Under the pieces are notes generated by a model. That model was not told the DNA's origin. It was given only the letters and a program-made list of their open reading frames with translations, and did not search any database. Made by a program: the position numbers and the translations under genes. This document shows, piece by piece, positions 9,100 through 20,736 of a stretch of 64,000 nucleotides of DNA. Source of the stretch: Mumia sp. ZJ1417. GTDB lineage: Bacteria > Actinomycetota > Actinomycetes > Propionibacteriales > Nocardioidaceae. Location: assembly GCF_014127285.1 (NCBI RefSeq), contig NZ_CP059901.1, positions 868,001-932,000 of the forward strand, in the 5' to 3' direction. Each line of letters opens with the position of its first letter. Positions within the stretch are counted from its first letter, which is position 1.

Positions 9100-10228
9100 G
9101 GGTGGAGTACCCGTTGGTCAGCCGTACGAGCAGGTCTGCGTAGGCGTCCGCGACGTCGTCCCAGCGGTAGCGCTGCGCCGCCCGCTCCTGCAGCAGCCGT
9201 CCGGCCTCCCGTGTCCCCTCGGGGTCGCCCTCGGCCTTCTCGACGAGGCGGGCGAGGTCGTCGGGGGTCGCGAAGCGCGGGGCGGAGTCGCCGAGCACCT
9301 CGCGGTTGAACACGACGTCGTACGCGATGACCGGCGCCCCGGCCCCCATCGCGCGCAGCAGGGAAGGGTTGGTGCCGCCGACGGAGTGGCCATGGAGGTA
9401 GGTCGTCGCATGCGCGTACAGCTGGTCGAGCTGGTCCTGGTCCCAGACGCCGCCGACCAGGCGGATGCGGGGGTCGCCGGCGGCGAGCTGCTCGATCTCG
9501 GCCGTGTAGGCGTCGGCGTACGGGGCGGAGCCGACGACGACGAGCGGGTGCTCGGCACGCGACGCGCGGTATCCGGCGACGATCTCGCGGACGTGGTTCT
9601 CGGGCTCGAAGCGGGCGACGACGAGGTGGTAGCGCCCGGGCTCCACGTCGAGCGCGGCGAGCTTGTCGGGTGCCGGGGAGTCGAGGATCGGGGCGCCGTA
9701 CGGGACGAACGTCGTCGCGACGCCGAACTCCTCCTCGTAGTAGTCGGCGATCCCGACAGCGTCGGCGATCAGCGCGTCGGCCCACCGGACCGACGCGGAC
9801 TCGGCCGTCCGGTAGTAGCGCCGCCCCGCGCCGGTCCACTTGGCGCGCCGCCACTCGAGCCCGTCGACGTGCACCGCGACCGGGATCCGGCGCAGCCGCA
9901 GCCCGGGGACGAACGGAGCGTTGGCGGCGTTGAAGACGATCGCCGCGTCGAAGCGACGTCTGCGGGTCACCGCGTGCGCGACCGACAGCGCCGTGTGCGA
10001 GAGCGTCTCGAGCGTCTTGCGGCGCACCGCAGGCAGGTGGACGAGTCGCATCCCGAGGTGTGACGCGGGGCGCGGCTCGCCATCGACCGGCCGGCAGTAG
10101 ACGGTCACGTCGTGGCCGGAGGCGACGAGGCGTCGCCCGATCTCCTCGACAGCGGTCTCGAAGCCGCCGTACCGGGCCGGCACGCCGCGGGTGCCGATCA
10201 GGGCCACTCTCATCGGTCCCGCCTTCAT
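9059..10228 (-). CDS. DUF1972/GT4-type glycosyltransferase
   Basis: This 389-residue enzyme has an N-terminal DUF1972-type Rossmann domain opening with ALIGTRGVPARYGGFETAVE. It is followed by a GT4-type C-terminal domain with VVARFEPENHV and the donor-site HSVGGTNPSLLRAMGAG. This family adds sugars, often rhamnose or related residues, to lipid-linked repeat units at the cytoplasmic face. ATG 10228 overlaps the stop of the upstream phosphotransferase gene (ATGA); ATG 10213 is an alternative five codons in. Donor sugar and linkage cannot be told from the sequence. Confidence 0.87.
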   Translation of the reverse strand: MKAGPMRVALIGTRGVPARYGGFETAVEEIGRRLVASGHDVTVYCRPVDGEPRPASHLGMRLVHLPAVRRKTLETLSHTALSVAHAVTRRRRFDAAIVFNAANAPFVPGLRLRRIPVAVHVDGLEWRRAKWTGAGRRYYRTAESASVRWADALIADAVGIADYYEEEFGVATTFVPYGAPILDSPAPDKLAALDVEPGRYHLVVARFEPENHVREIVAGYRASRAEHPLVVVGSAPYADAYTAEIEQLAAGDPRIRLVGGVWDQDQLDQLYAHATTYLHGHSVGGTNPSLLRAMGAGAPVIAYDVVFNREVLGDSAPRFATPDDLARLVEKAEGDPEGTREAGRLLQERAAQRYRWDDVADAYADLLVRLTNGYSTRGAASGRRRGRAD

Positions 10229-10971
10229 CGGTCCATCGCCTTCAGCTCGCGCCACCACTTGCGCAGGACGACCGCGAGGACGAGCGCGTTGATCACGAAC
10301 AGCGCGGTGTAACCGGCGAAGTAGAGGGTCGGCCAGCCCATGAGGACGAACACCCAGCAGAAGATGCCGTAGTCGGTCGGCAGGATCGCCCACGTGCGCA
10401 ACGGGTTCTCCGGGGGCGCGTCGGCGGTCGGCGCGGGCGCGTCGGCACCCTGGCGCAGCAACGGCATCATGATCAGCCCGAAGAACGTCACCATGTCGAC
10501 GATCTGGAACCCGACCGGGACGAGCAGCGCCCAGTCGGACTCGACCGGCGGGAAGCGGAAGAACGAGATCAGCACCGCCAGGTGGAAGCTGCAGGTCTTG
10601 AAGCAGTCCACCGTGTGGTCGAGCCACTCGCCGCTGCGCGATCCGGTGCCGGTGAGCCGTGCGATCTGGCCGTCGACGGAGTCCATGACGTAGCCGGCCG
10701 CAAGCAGGGCGGACACCGCGAGGCCGACGCCGAGGCTGGGCTCGGCCAAACACAGGAGCAGCAGCCCAGAGAACGACAGCGTGGCGCTCACGGCGGTCGC
10801 CTGGTTGGGCGTCACGCCGAACGCCGCCGCCACCGCCGCGACGCGTCGCCCGAGCGGGCGATTCACGTAGCGCGAGTAGGCGGCGGTGCCGCGCGACGGC
10901 TTCTGGGCCGCCGACAGCGCCGCCGCGTTGGAGCGGATGCGTGACGTACGCGAGGTCGCGGTGACAGACAT
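10225..10971 (-). CDS. CDP-alcohol phosphotransferase family membrane enzyme
   Basis: This 248-residue membrane protein carries the complete CDP-alcohol phosphotransferase motif D-x2-DG-x2-AR-x8-G-x3-D-x3-D (from DSVDGQIARL to DHTVD, about residues 110-135). It is surrounded by about six hydrophobic helices. Enzymes with this motif transfer a phospho-alcohol from a CDP-alcohol to an acceptor. Because it lies in a glycopolymer operon and faces a TagD-like cytidylyltransferase gene, a role in putting a phospho-polyol on the polymer or its lipid anchor is more likely than ordinary phospholipid synthesis. That is inference. ATG 10971 has GAGAG upstream and heads the leftward operon that ends with the phosphatase. 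Confidence 0.88.
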   Translation of the reverse strand: MSVTATSRTSRIRSNAAALSAAQKPSRGTAAYSRYVNRPLGRRVAAVAAAFGVTPNQATAVSATLSFSGLLLLCLAEPSLGVGLAVSALLAAGYVMDSVDGQIARLTGTGSRSGEWLDHTVDCFKTCSFHLAVLISFFRFPPVESDWALLVPVGFQIVDMVTFFGLIMMPLLRQGADAPAPTADAPPENPLRTWAILPTDYGIFCWVFVLMGWPTLYFAGYTALFVINALVLAVVLRKWWRELKAMDR

Positions 10972-11157
10972 GGGGACTCTCGGTCGATGCGGTGAGGTCT
11001 TCGGGACAGTCTTCCATCTCCTCGGACGAGGAGGACCCGGAACACCAGGATTGGGCGCACCCCGCACGAGTCGGGCCGATTATGGACATTCCGCGACGAG
11101 ATACCCCCCGTGCGCTCTAGTCTCGTTGCTGCTGGAAGTCTCGGAGAGGTGATCCCA

Positions 11158-11604
11158 TTGAGCCACGTCGTCGGGTACGCGCCCGGAGTGTATGACCTGT
11201 TCCACGTCGGCCACCTCAACGTGCTCAAGCAGGCCAAGGAGCGCTGCGACTTCCTCATCGCGGGTGTCGTCTCCGACGAGATGTGCGTCCGCGCGAAGGG
11301 CTTCGAGCCGTTCGTGCCGATCGCCGAGCGCGTCGAGATCGTCCGCCACATCAGCGTCGTCGACGACGTCCACGTCGAGGTCGTGCCCGACAAGCTGGCG
11401 ACCTGGGAGGTGCTGCGCTTCGACCGCATCTTCAAGGGCGACGACTGGCGCGGCACGCCCCGCGGCGACAAGCTCGAGCGCGACTTCGCGTCGGTGGGTG
11501 TCGAGGTCGTCTACTTCCCCTACACGGTTCACACGTCGAGCACCCAGTTGCGCCGTGCCCTGGGCAGGGTCGAGGACCTTCCGGCGATGGCGGTCGAGGC
11601 CTGA
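11158..11604 (+). CDS. TagD-like cytidylyltransferase
   Basis: This 148-residue nucleotidyltransferase has the HxGH motif in GVYDLFHVGHLNVLKQAKE and the late loop GDDWRGTP, which closely parallels the GDDWEG segment of glycerol-3-phosphate cytidylyltransferase TagD. A TSSTQLR motif corresponds to the ISSTxIR signature. It likely makes a CDP-alcohol (glycerol or another polyol) that feeds the CDP-alcohol phosphotransferase encoded divergently 187 nt away. I start it at TTG 11158 because GGAGAGG stands 7-8 nt before it; a GTG four codons upstream would lie too close to that site. A TAGTCT -10-like box lies at 11119-11124. Confidence 0.88.
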   Translation: MSHVVGYAPGVYDLFHVGHLNVLKQAKERCDFLIAGVVSDEMCVRAKGFEPFVPIAERVEIVRHISVVDDVHVEVVPDKLATWEVLRFDRIFKGDDWRGTPRGDKLERDFASVGVEVVYFPYTVHTSSTQLRRALGRVEDLPAMAVEA

Positions 11605-11608
11605 CCGG

Positions 11609-12757
11609 TCAGCGGCGGGCCGCCGACGCGACCACGTCCTGCATCTCTTCGGCGTAGCGCTGCGGCGAGAACATCGTGGTCGCGCGGTTCCTGCCGCCGT
11701 CGACCAGCCGAGCGGTCAGGGCGGGATCGTCCAGGATCCGTCCGACCTGGGCGGCCATCGTCTCGGCGTCGTCGACAGGCGCGAGCAGCCCGGACTCGCC
11801 GTCGACGACCGACTCGAGATGTCCCTGTACGGCGGTCGCGACGACGGGGCGCCCCGCCAGCTGGGCCTCGATCACCGCGTTGCCGAGCGACTCTCCGCGG
11901 GACGGGGCGAGCAGCACGTGGGCACGACCGAGCGCCGGCCAGATCGGGGCGACGTGCCCGGAGAAGTGTACCCGTCCGGCCAGCAGCGGGCGTGAGGCGC
12001 GCTCGCGGAGCTCTGCCTCGTACGCGGTCTGGTCCGTGAGTGCACTCCCGCACAGCTCGAGCTCGACGTCCCGCCCCTGCGCGATGAGTCGCTCCAGGAC
12101 GTCGAGCGCGACGTGGGGCGCCTTGCGGGCGGACAGGCGTCCGACGACGAGCAGGCGCCGGGCACCCCACGGCGGTGGCGCGGGCGCCGTGTCGGGTCCG
12201 CGTACGCCGTTGTGGACGAGGCGCACCTGCTCACCAAGGCGGGGGTTGACGTCGGCGAGCTCAGAGACGGTGGCCTCGCTGTTCGCGACGACCGTCGTCG
12301 CGAGCGCGAGGGGGCGGGCCAGGGCGACCCGCAGCGGCCGGGGGTCGGACTGCTCGGCCTCGTGGACGTGGCACACGACCGGGACCCGGTGGGCGCGCGC
12401 GAGCGCGGTCCACCACGGCAGCGTGAGCGTGTTCACGAGCACGACGTCCGGACGGGCGGTGCGCAGCGCCTGCGTGGCGCGGGGGGCCGCGCCCGCGAGG
12501 TCGCGCGCCAGCCGCAGCAGGCCGACCGGGGAGGCGTATGCGCGACGCAGCGCCGGGAATCCAAGGGCGATGGCCTCGGCGCCGTCCTCGCGCAGCATCG
12601 CGAGGAGCGGACCGTCGCTGCCTGCGGCCACGCGGACGCGCCACCCTGCGGCGAGCAGGGCGCGTACGGTCTCGCGCAGCTGGAGGTCGGAGCCGTAGAC
12701 GTCGGCTGACGGTGTCGCCACCAGCACGGTGCCGCGAGGCGTCCTGGTCGAGGGCAT
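11609..12757 (-). CDS. GT4 family glycosyltransferase
   Basis: This 382-residue GT-B enzyme has an N-terminal acceptor domain (ATPSADVYGSDLQLRETVRA). Its C-terminal GT4 domain contains LVVGRLSARKAPHVALD and the donor-binding segment LLAPSRGESLGNAVIEAQLAG. ATG 12757 is preceded by GAGGAGG. It is expected to add a sugar to the lipid-linked polymer unit in the cytoplasm. It is transcribed toward the cytidylyltransferase gene and the two stop codons are 4 nt apart. The acceptor and donor are unknown. Confidence 0.88.
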   Translation of the reverse strand: MPSTRTPRGTVLVATPSADVYGSDLQLRETVRALLAAGWRVRVAAGSDGPLLAMLREDGAEAIALGFPALRRAYASPVGLLRLARDLAGAAPRATQALRTARPDVVLVNTLTLPWWTALARAHRVPVVCHVHEAEQSDPRPLRVALARPLALATTVVANSEATVSELADVNPRLGEQVRLVHNGVRGPDTAPAPPPWGARRLLVVGRLSARKAPHVALDVLERLIAQGRDVELELCGSALTDQTAYEAELRERASRPLLAGRVHFSGHVAPIWPALGRAHVLLAPSRGESLGNAVIEAQLAGRPVVATAVQGHLESVVDGESGLLAPVDDAETMAAQVGRILDDPALTARLVDGGRNRATTMFSPQRYAEEMQDVVASAARR

Positions 12758-12869
12758 GCGGTGTAGTCCTCCTCATGTCGGCCAGCCCAGCGTAGCGGGC
12801 GGCCCACTGTGACGGGCCTCGTTGACTCCCGTGGTCGGGCTGCGCTGAGGGTGGCGACAGAATGGGCGC

Positions 12870-13616
12870 ATGACGTTCGCTGACGACGGCGCCCTGGCAG
12901 TCTGGCTGGCCGAGCAGGCCGGCACCGAGCTCCTGGAGGTCCGCCGCGGCGGGCTGGAGGGCAAGGCGCTCAAGGACGCCGGTGACGCGGCGAGCCAGGC
13001 GGTCCTCGCGCGGCTGCTGGCCGAGCACCGGCCGGGCGACGCCGTCCTCAGTGAGGAGGCCGCCGACGACGCGGCCCGCATCGCCGCCGAGCGTGTGTGG
13101 ATCATCGACCCGCTCGACGGCACGCGCGAGTTCTCCGAGCCGCCTCGCGACGACTGGGCCGTCCACGTCGCGCTGTGGGAGCGCGGTGACCTGACCGTCG
13201 GCGCGGTCGCGCAGCCCGCGCTGGGGGAGACCTTCAGCACCGCGTCGCCGCTCACCGTGCCGTCGCGGGGCGAGGGGCCGGTCCGGATCGCGGTCAGCCG
13301 CAGCCGCCCTCCGGCGTTCGTCGGCGAGCTGGCCGAGGAGATCGGCGCCGAGCTGGTCCCGATGGGGTCTGCCGGGGTCAAGGTGATGTCGGTGGTCCGG
13401 GACCTCACCGATGTCTACGTCCACGCGGGCGGTCAGTACGAGTGGGACTCGGCTGCGCCGGTCGTGGTCGCCCGCGCCGCCGGTCTGCACACCAGCCGTG
13501 CGGACGGTCGTCCGCTGGAGTACAACCGCGAGAACCCGTGGCTTCCGGACCTCCTCGTCTGCCGTCCCGAGCTGGCCGAGACCGTCGCCTCGTTCGTCGC
13601 CGGCCGCCTGGGCTGA
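12870..13616 (+). CDS. Inositol monophosphatase-family enzyme (CysQ/IMPase type)
   Basis: The protein has 248 residues with the metal-binding signature of the lithium-sensitive phosphatase family: LSEEAADD near residues 60-67, WIIDPLDGTREF near 77-88, and YEWDSAAPVVVARAAG near 190-205. Family members hydrolyse 3'-phosphoadenosine 5'-phosphate (CysQ), inositol phosphates or related sugar phosphates. Sequence alone does not decide between them. Many actinobacterial CysQ proteins look like this, but the neighbouring CDP-alcohol and GINT1-like genes make an inositol-phosphate role worth testing. A CAGAAT box 6-7 nt before the ATG suggests a leaderless message. Confidence 0.85.
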   Translation: MTFADDGALAVWLAEQAGTELLEVRRGGLEGKALKDAGDAASQAVLARLLAEHRPGDAVLSEEAADDAARIAAERVWIIDPLDGTREFSEPPRDDWAVHVALWERGDLTVGAVAQPALGETFSTASPLTVPSRGEGPVRIAVSRSRPPAFVGELAEEIGAELVPMGSAGVKVMSVVRDLTDVYVHAGGQYEWDSAAPVVVARAAGLHTSRADGRPLEYNRENPWLPDLLVCRPELAETVASFVAGRLG

Positions 13617-13688
13617 GGCCGGGACCACACCACCCGTCGGCCCGTTCGTGCGCGCACCTCACCGCTATCTGCGTACGCTGGCGCTGCG

Positions 13689-14780
13689 ATGAACGAGAGC
13701 CCCACGACCGACGAGACCAACGAGCCGGCGCCCGACGCGGCGTCGGCACCGCCGCAGTCCCCGCGTCGGCGTCACACGCTGCGCAACGTCCTCCTCGGCC
13801 TGCTGGCGTGCGTCGTGGTGCTTGCGCTCGCCCTCGGCGGGGTCGCGTGGTATCTCCAGGAGCGCCTCGTGGGGCAGGTCGACCGTGTCGACGACGCGTT
13901 CACCGGGCTGGAGAACCGTCCCGCGCCCGCGCAGGGCGACGGAGTGAACATCTTGCTCATGGGCACCGACCGGCGCTCGGACGAGCCCACGACGGGCGAC
14001 GACGCCGACTCCCCGGCCTGGCTCCCGGGTGAGCAGCGCACCGACTCGCTGATGGTGCTCCACGTCGACGCCGACCGCGAGGGGGCGTCGATCGTCTCGA
14101 TCCCGCGCGACTCCTGGGTGACCATCCCCGGGTACGGCGAGAACAAGATCAACGCGGCGTTCTCCTTCGCCGGGCCCTCGCTCGCGGTCGAGACCGTGGA
14201 GCAGCTCACCGACCTGCGCATCGACCACATCGCGATCGTCGACTGGGACGGCTTCCGCGAGCTGACCGACGAGCTCGGCGGCGTCGAGGTCGTCGTCCCG
14301 GAGACCGTCCATGACTCCGCCCGAGACAAGACGTGGGAGGCCGGGACGCACCGCATGGACGGCGAGGAGGCGCTGCTCTACGTCCGCCAGCGGTACGGAC
14401 TTCCCGGGGGCGACTTCGACCGGATCAAGCGGCAGCAGAACTTCCTGCGGGCCCTGATGGGTCAGACGCTGTCGGCCGACACCCTGAGCAGCCCCACCAA
14501 GGCGTACGGCGTCCTCGACGCGGTGACCGAGCACCTGACCGTCGACGCCGAGTGGACCACGGGCGACATGCGCGGGCTGCTGCTGTCGCTGCGCAACCTG
14601 CGTGCCGACGACATCGCGTTCACCACCGCTCCGGTCAAGGGCACCGGGCGCGAGGGCGCCCAGAGCGTTGTCCGGCTCGACCGCGACAAGGGGCGCGAGC
14701 TGTGGGGCGCGGTCCGGGAGGACCGGGCCGCCGAGTGGGTCGAGGCCAACGCGGCGGGTCTCCCGGCGTCCGTCAGCTGA
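13689..14780 (+). CDS. LytR-CpsA-Psr (LCP) family glycopolymer ligase
   Basis: This 363-residue protein has a Pro-rich cytoplasmic tail, one membrane helix (about 36-55) and an extracytoplasmic LCP domain. Diagnostic segments are NILLMGTDRRSDE (about 87-99), RTDSLMVLHVD (about 118-128), SIPRDSWVTIPGYGENKINAAF (split here as SIPRDSWV and GENKINAAF, about 138-160) and RQRYGLPGGDFDRIKRQQNF in pieces near 235-255. LCP enzymes attach lipid-linked glycopolymers to peptidoglycan. This one presumably ligates the polymer made by the locus. A TACGCT box lies 9 nt before the ATG. Confidence 0.92.
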   Translation: MNESPTTDETNEPAPDAASAPPQSPRRRHTLRNVLLGLLACVVVLALALGGVAWYLQERLVGQVDRVDDAFTGLENRPAPAQGDGVNILLMGTDRRSDEPTTGDDADSPAWLPGEQRTDSLMVLHVDADREGASIVSIPRDSWVTIPGYGENKINAAFSFAGPSLAVETVEQLTDLRIDHIAIVDWDGFRELTDELGGVEVVVPETVHDSARDKTWEAGTHRMDGEEALLYVRQRYGLPGGDFDRIKRQQNFLRALMGQTLSADTLSSPTKAYGVLDAVTEHLTVDAEWTTGDMRGLLLSLRNLRADDIAFTTAPVKGTGREGAQSVVRLDRDKGRELWGAVREDRAAEWVEANAAGLPASVS

Positions 14781-14885
14781 CGCGTATTGGTGAAATGTCC
14801 GGATTCTCGTCTGGTTCGGGTGCGAGTGTCTGCGGTGTCCACCGGTCGATCTCGGCGACTCTCAGCAGACCCACGGGGGAATTCC

Positions 14886-16079
14886 ATGAGACGAGCACCT
14901 GTCCTCGTCGTCGGTGCCGCAACGGCGCTGACGCTCGGCCTCGCGATCGCGCCTGCTCAGGCGCACGGCGGTCACAAGCCGCCCAGGCCACCGGCTGCCA
15001 CGACGGTGGCCGACGGATTGTTCACCGCCCTGAGCTCGGCCGTCGCCCGCGACGGAACGGCGTACGTGACCCAGAACTTCTCCGGCACCCTCACCAAGAT
15101 CCCCAAGCGAGGAGCCCGGAGCGACATCTACCAGGCGACGCCGCCGGCGGGCTCTGAGCAGCCGCCCGAGGTCGGTGGCGTGTCGGTCGCGCGCAGCAAG
15201 GTCCTGTTCGCGGAGACGGGCTTCTCCGGCGATCCGGAGAACCCGGGCGGGTTCACCGGCATCAAGTCGATCGACAGGCGCGGAACCGTCAAGGTCGTCG
15301 CGGACACCGGGGCGTACGAGATCGCGAACAACCCCGACGGCGACGTCGTCTACGGTGCGCGCGGCATCAGCGCCGAGTGCGCGGCGCAGTGGCCCGCACC
15401 CGATCCGGAGACGGGAGAGGGCCCGCCGCCCTCCACGTACACCGGTGACGTCAACCCGCACCCGTACGCGACGCTGCCGGGGCCGTTCGGCACCACCTTC
15501 GTCGCCGACGCGGGCGCGAACTCGATCCAGCGGATCAGCGCGAGCGGGCGGATCACGACGCTGGCGCTCATGCCCGGGCAGCCGCTGAAGATCACCGCCG
15601 AGCTCGCGGGGGCGTTCGGGATCCCGGCGTGCGCGGTCGGCCTGTCGTACTACTTCGACCCGGTGCCGACCGACGTCGAGTGGGGACCCGACGGCTGGCT
15701 CTATGTGTCGCTGCTGCCCGGCGGTCCTGAGGACCCGAGCCTCGGTGCGCGCGGCGCGGTCTACAAGGTCAACCCGGTCTCCGGCCGGACCGTGAAGGTC
15801 GCGGGCGGCTTCCTCGGCGCGACGAACCTCGCGGTGACGCCGAAGGGCGACATCTACGTGGCGGAGATCTTCGGCAACCAGCTGTCCGTGCTCAAGCGCG
15901 GCAGCCGTACGCCGAAGCCGTTCGCGCCGCTGCCGTGGGCGACCTCGGTCGAGTACGCCGGCGGCTCGCTGTACGCGACGTCGTCGCCCGAGCTCGAGGA
16001 CCTGTTCGCCGGCAGGCCGCCAGCACCGGAGTCGACGCTCGTGAAGTACAGGCTGTCGCAGCACCGTCACCGCCGCTGA
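14886..16079 (+). CDS. Secreted ScyD/ScyE-like beta-propeller protein
   Basis: This 397-residue protein has an N-terminal signal peptide (MRRAPVLVVGAATALTLGLAIAPAQA), here cut after AQA. The mature part resembles the ScyD/ScyE propeller family, with recurrent strands such as TFVADAGANSIQRI, DVEWGPDGWLYVSLLPGGP and NLAVTPKGDIYVAEIFGNQLSVL. Proteins of this family are exported, and their enzymatic function is not established. GGGGG precedes ATG 14886 by about 5 nt. It follows the LCP gene by 105 nt and ends the polysaccharide region. A strong hairpin lies directly downstream. Confidence 0.85.
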   Translation: MRRAPVLVVGAATALTLGLAIAPAQAHGGHKPPRPPAATTVADGLFTALSSAVARDGTAYVTQNFSGTLTKIPKRGARSDIYQATPPAGSEQPPEVGGVSVARSKVLFAETGFSGDPENPGGFTGIKSIDRRGTVKVVADTGAYEIANNPDGDVVYGARGISAECAAQWPAPDPETGEGPPPSTYTGDVNPHPYATLPGPFGTTFVADAGANSIQRISASGRITTLALMPGQPLKITAELAGAFGIPACAVGLSYYFDPVPTDVEWGPDGWLYVSLLPGGPEDPSLGARGAVYKVNPVSGRTVKVAGGFLGATNLAVTPKGDIYVAEIFGNQLSVLKRGSRTPKPFAPLPWATSVEYAGGSLYATSSPELEDLFAGRPPAPESTLVKYRLSQHRHRR

Positions 16080-16088
16080 CGGAGAGGA

Positions 16089-16130
16089 GTCTCGACATCG
16101 GTGTCGTCCGTGCGACGCCGATGTCGAGAC
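16089..16130. terminator. Long stem-loop between ScyD-like gene and mfd
   Basis: An 18-bp near-perfect stem, GTCTCGACATCGGTGTCG (16089-16106) against CGACGCCGATGTCGAGAC (16113-16130), has one G-T wobble and a 6-nt loop. It begins 10 nt after the stop codon of the ScyD-like gene and lies before the mfd promoter. A terminator is the simplest reading, though its sequence could also derive from an intergenic palindromic repeat. Confidence 0.65.
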
Positions 16131-16171
16131 CTCTGTCTGGCGGGCGATGAGGTACGGCTGGGGCGTGCGAC

Positions 16172-16177
16172 TAGGCT
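16172..16177 (+). promoter_or_regulatory. -10 box TAGGCT of mfd
   Basis: TAGGCT ends 7 nt before the ATG of mfd, so the predicted first transcribed base is at or beside the start codon. GGAGA between box and ATG could still act as a ribosome site if transcription begins further upstream. Confidence 0.45.
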
Positions 16178-16184
16178 GGAGACG

Positions 16185-19772
<3,588 letters not shown>

Positions 19773-19773
19773 C

Positions 19774-19830
19774 CCCGGGTCGGTCTCTGCCGGCTCTCGG
19801 GTCGATTCCTGCCGGGTCCCGGGTCAGTTC
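19774..19830 (+). repeat. CCCGGGTC tandem repeat array A (22-bp period)
   Basis: Three units start with CCCGGGTC or CTCGGGTC at 19774, 19796 and 19818, exactly 22 bp apart, with TCTGCC-like spacers. The array begins 1 nt after the mfd stop. Its last unit supplies the TGA stop codon of the convergent arsC-like gene. Confidence 0.85.
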
Positions 19831-20177
19831 CCGACGACCCGCGCCAGCGTCTCGGGATCGCGCGCGATCACCGTCGTGCCGTCGTCGGTGGTAATGATCG
19901 GGCGCTGGATCGCCGACGGGTGCGCGACGAGGCCCGCCAGCCACTCCGCACGGTGCTCGGCGTCCTTCGGGATCGCGGTCAGCCCGGCGTCGCGGGCCTC
20001 CTTCGGGCGGGCGACGTCCCACGGCTCGAGCCCGAGCCGCTGCACCACGGCGGCGAGCTCGTCGACCGTCGGCGGCTCCTCGAGATAGCGCCGTACGGTG
20101 TAGTCCGCACCGGCCTCGTCGAGGGCGGCCACGGCGGTGCGGCACTTGCTGCAGGCGGGGTTCACCCAGATCTCCAT
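19824..20177 (-). CDS. ArsC/Spx-like thioredoxin-fold reductase
   Basis: This 117-residue protein of the ArsC/Spx/YffB family opens MEIWVNPACSKCRTAVAAL, where Cys9 and Cys12 form a CxxC at the position of the arsenate-reductase catalytic Cys. The family includes glutaredoxin-coupled arsenate reductases and regulators of unknown substrate. No arsenic-resistance genes surround it, so a real arsenate role is unproven. ATG 20177 is preceded by a TACGCT -10-like box with a 6-nt gap, which suggests a leaderless transcript. Its stop codon is part of the downstream repeat array. It diverges from the Fur gene. Confidence 0.8.
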   Translation of the reverse strand: MEIWVNPACSKCRTAVAALDEAGADYTVRRYLEEPPTVDELAAVVQRLGLEPWDVARPKEARDAGLTAIPKDAEHRAEWLAGLVAHPSAIQRPIITTDDGTTVIARDPETLARVVGN

Positions 20178-20183
20178 GCGCCG

Positions 20184-20189
20184 AGCGTA
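20184..20189 (-). promoter_or_regulatory. -10 box TACGCT of the arsC-like gene
   Basis: On the minus strand TACGCT ends 6 nt before the ATG at 20177, and no Shine-Dalgarno sequence is present. The spacing fits leaderless transcription. Confidence 0.4.
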
Positions 20190-20259
20190 GGACGCGGCTC
20201 TGTCCGCCGCGGCAGCCGCCCGGCTTGCAGCGCACCAGATCCCGACGCACGGTGGAGAG

Positions 20260-20736
20260 GTGCCGGGGACCAAGATCTGGGATGCCGAGTCGGAGCTGCG
20301 CGGCGCTGGGATGAGGGTGACGCGCCAGCGGATCGCCGTCCTGAGCGCCCTGCGCGAGCGCCCGCACGCGAGCGCCGAGACCCTCATCGCGATGACCCGC
20401 GACGCGCTCGGCTCGGTGTCCGTCCAGGCGGTGTACGACGTGCTGGCCGCGTGCACGGAGCGCGGCCTCGTACGGCGGATCCAGCCGGCGGGATCCCCGG
20501 CGCTGTTCGAGACCCGGACAGCCGACAACCACCACCACCTCGTGTGCGAGGTCTGCGGGCGTATCGACGACGTCGACTGCGCGGTCGGGTCCGCGCCGTG
20601 CCTCGTACCGAGCGACACGCACGGGTACGACATCGCGGCCGCCGAGGTCGTGTTCTGGGGGACGTGCGCCCCGTGCGGCTCCCGTGAGCCGGCGATCGTC
20701 GGTGCCACCAGCGACAGGGGAGTGAACGATGACTGA
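20260..20736 (+). CDS. Fur-family redox/metal regulator (FurA/CatR-like)
   Basis: The protein has 158 residues. The N-terminal winged helix has [15 protein letters not shown] and [21 protein letters not shown]. The C-terminal metal-binding half has [10 protein letters not shown] and a second CxxC in [11 protein letters not shown] 20260 gives the usual Fur N-terminus; GGTGGA lies just upstream. Its end overlaps the catalase gene by 8 nt, the classical furA-kat arrangement. It most likely represses its own operon until peroxide or metal status changes. Confidence 0.9.
   Translation: MPGTKIWDAESELRGAGMRVTRQRIAVLSALRERPHASAETLIAMTRDALGSVSVQAVYDVLAACTERGLVRRIQPAGSPALFETRTADNHHHLVCEVCGRIDDVDCAVGSAPCLVPSDTHGYDIAAAEVVFWGTCAPCGSREPAIVGATSDRGVNDD

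Noticed and set aside
10225-11604. A classical wall-teichoic-acid gene set
   Set aside because: Only the TagD-like and CDP-alcohol phosphotransferase genes are seen; TagB/TagF-type polymerases, TagO and TagA are absent, so the name would overstate the evidence.
19824-20177. A genuine arsenic-resistance operon
   Set aside because: Only the ArsC-fold gene is present; there is no arsR, arsB/acr3 or other arsenic gene, and the active-site context (CSKC) also fits Spx/YffB-like proteins.
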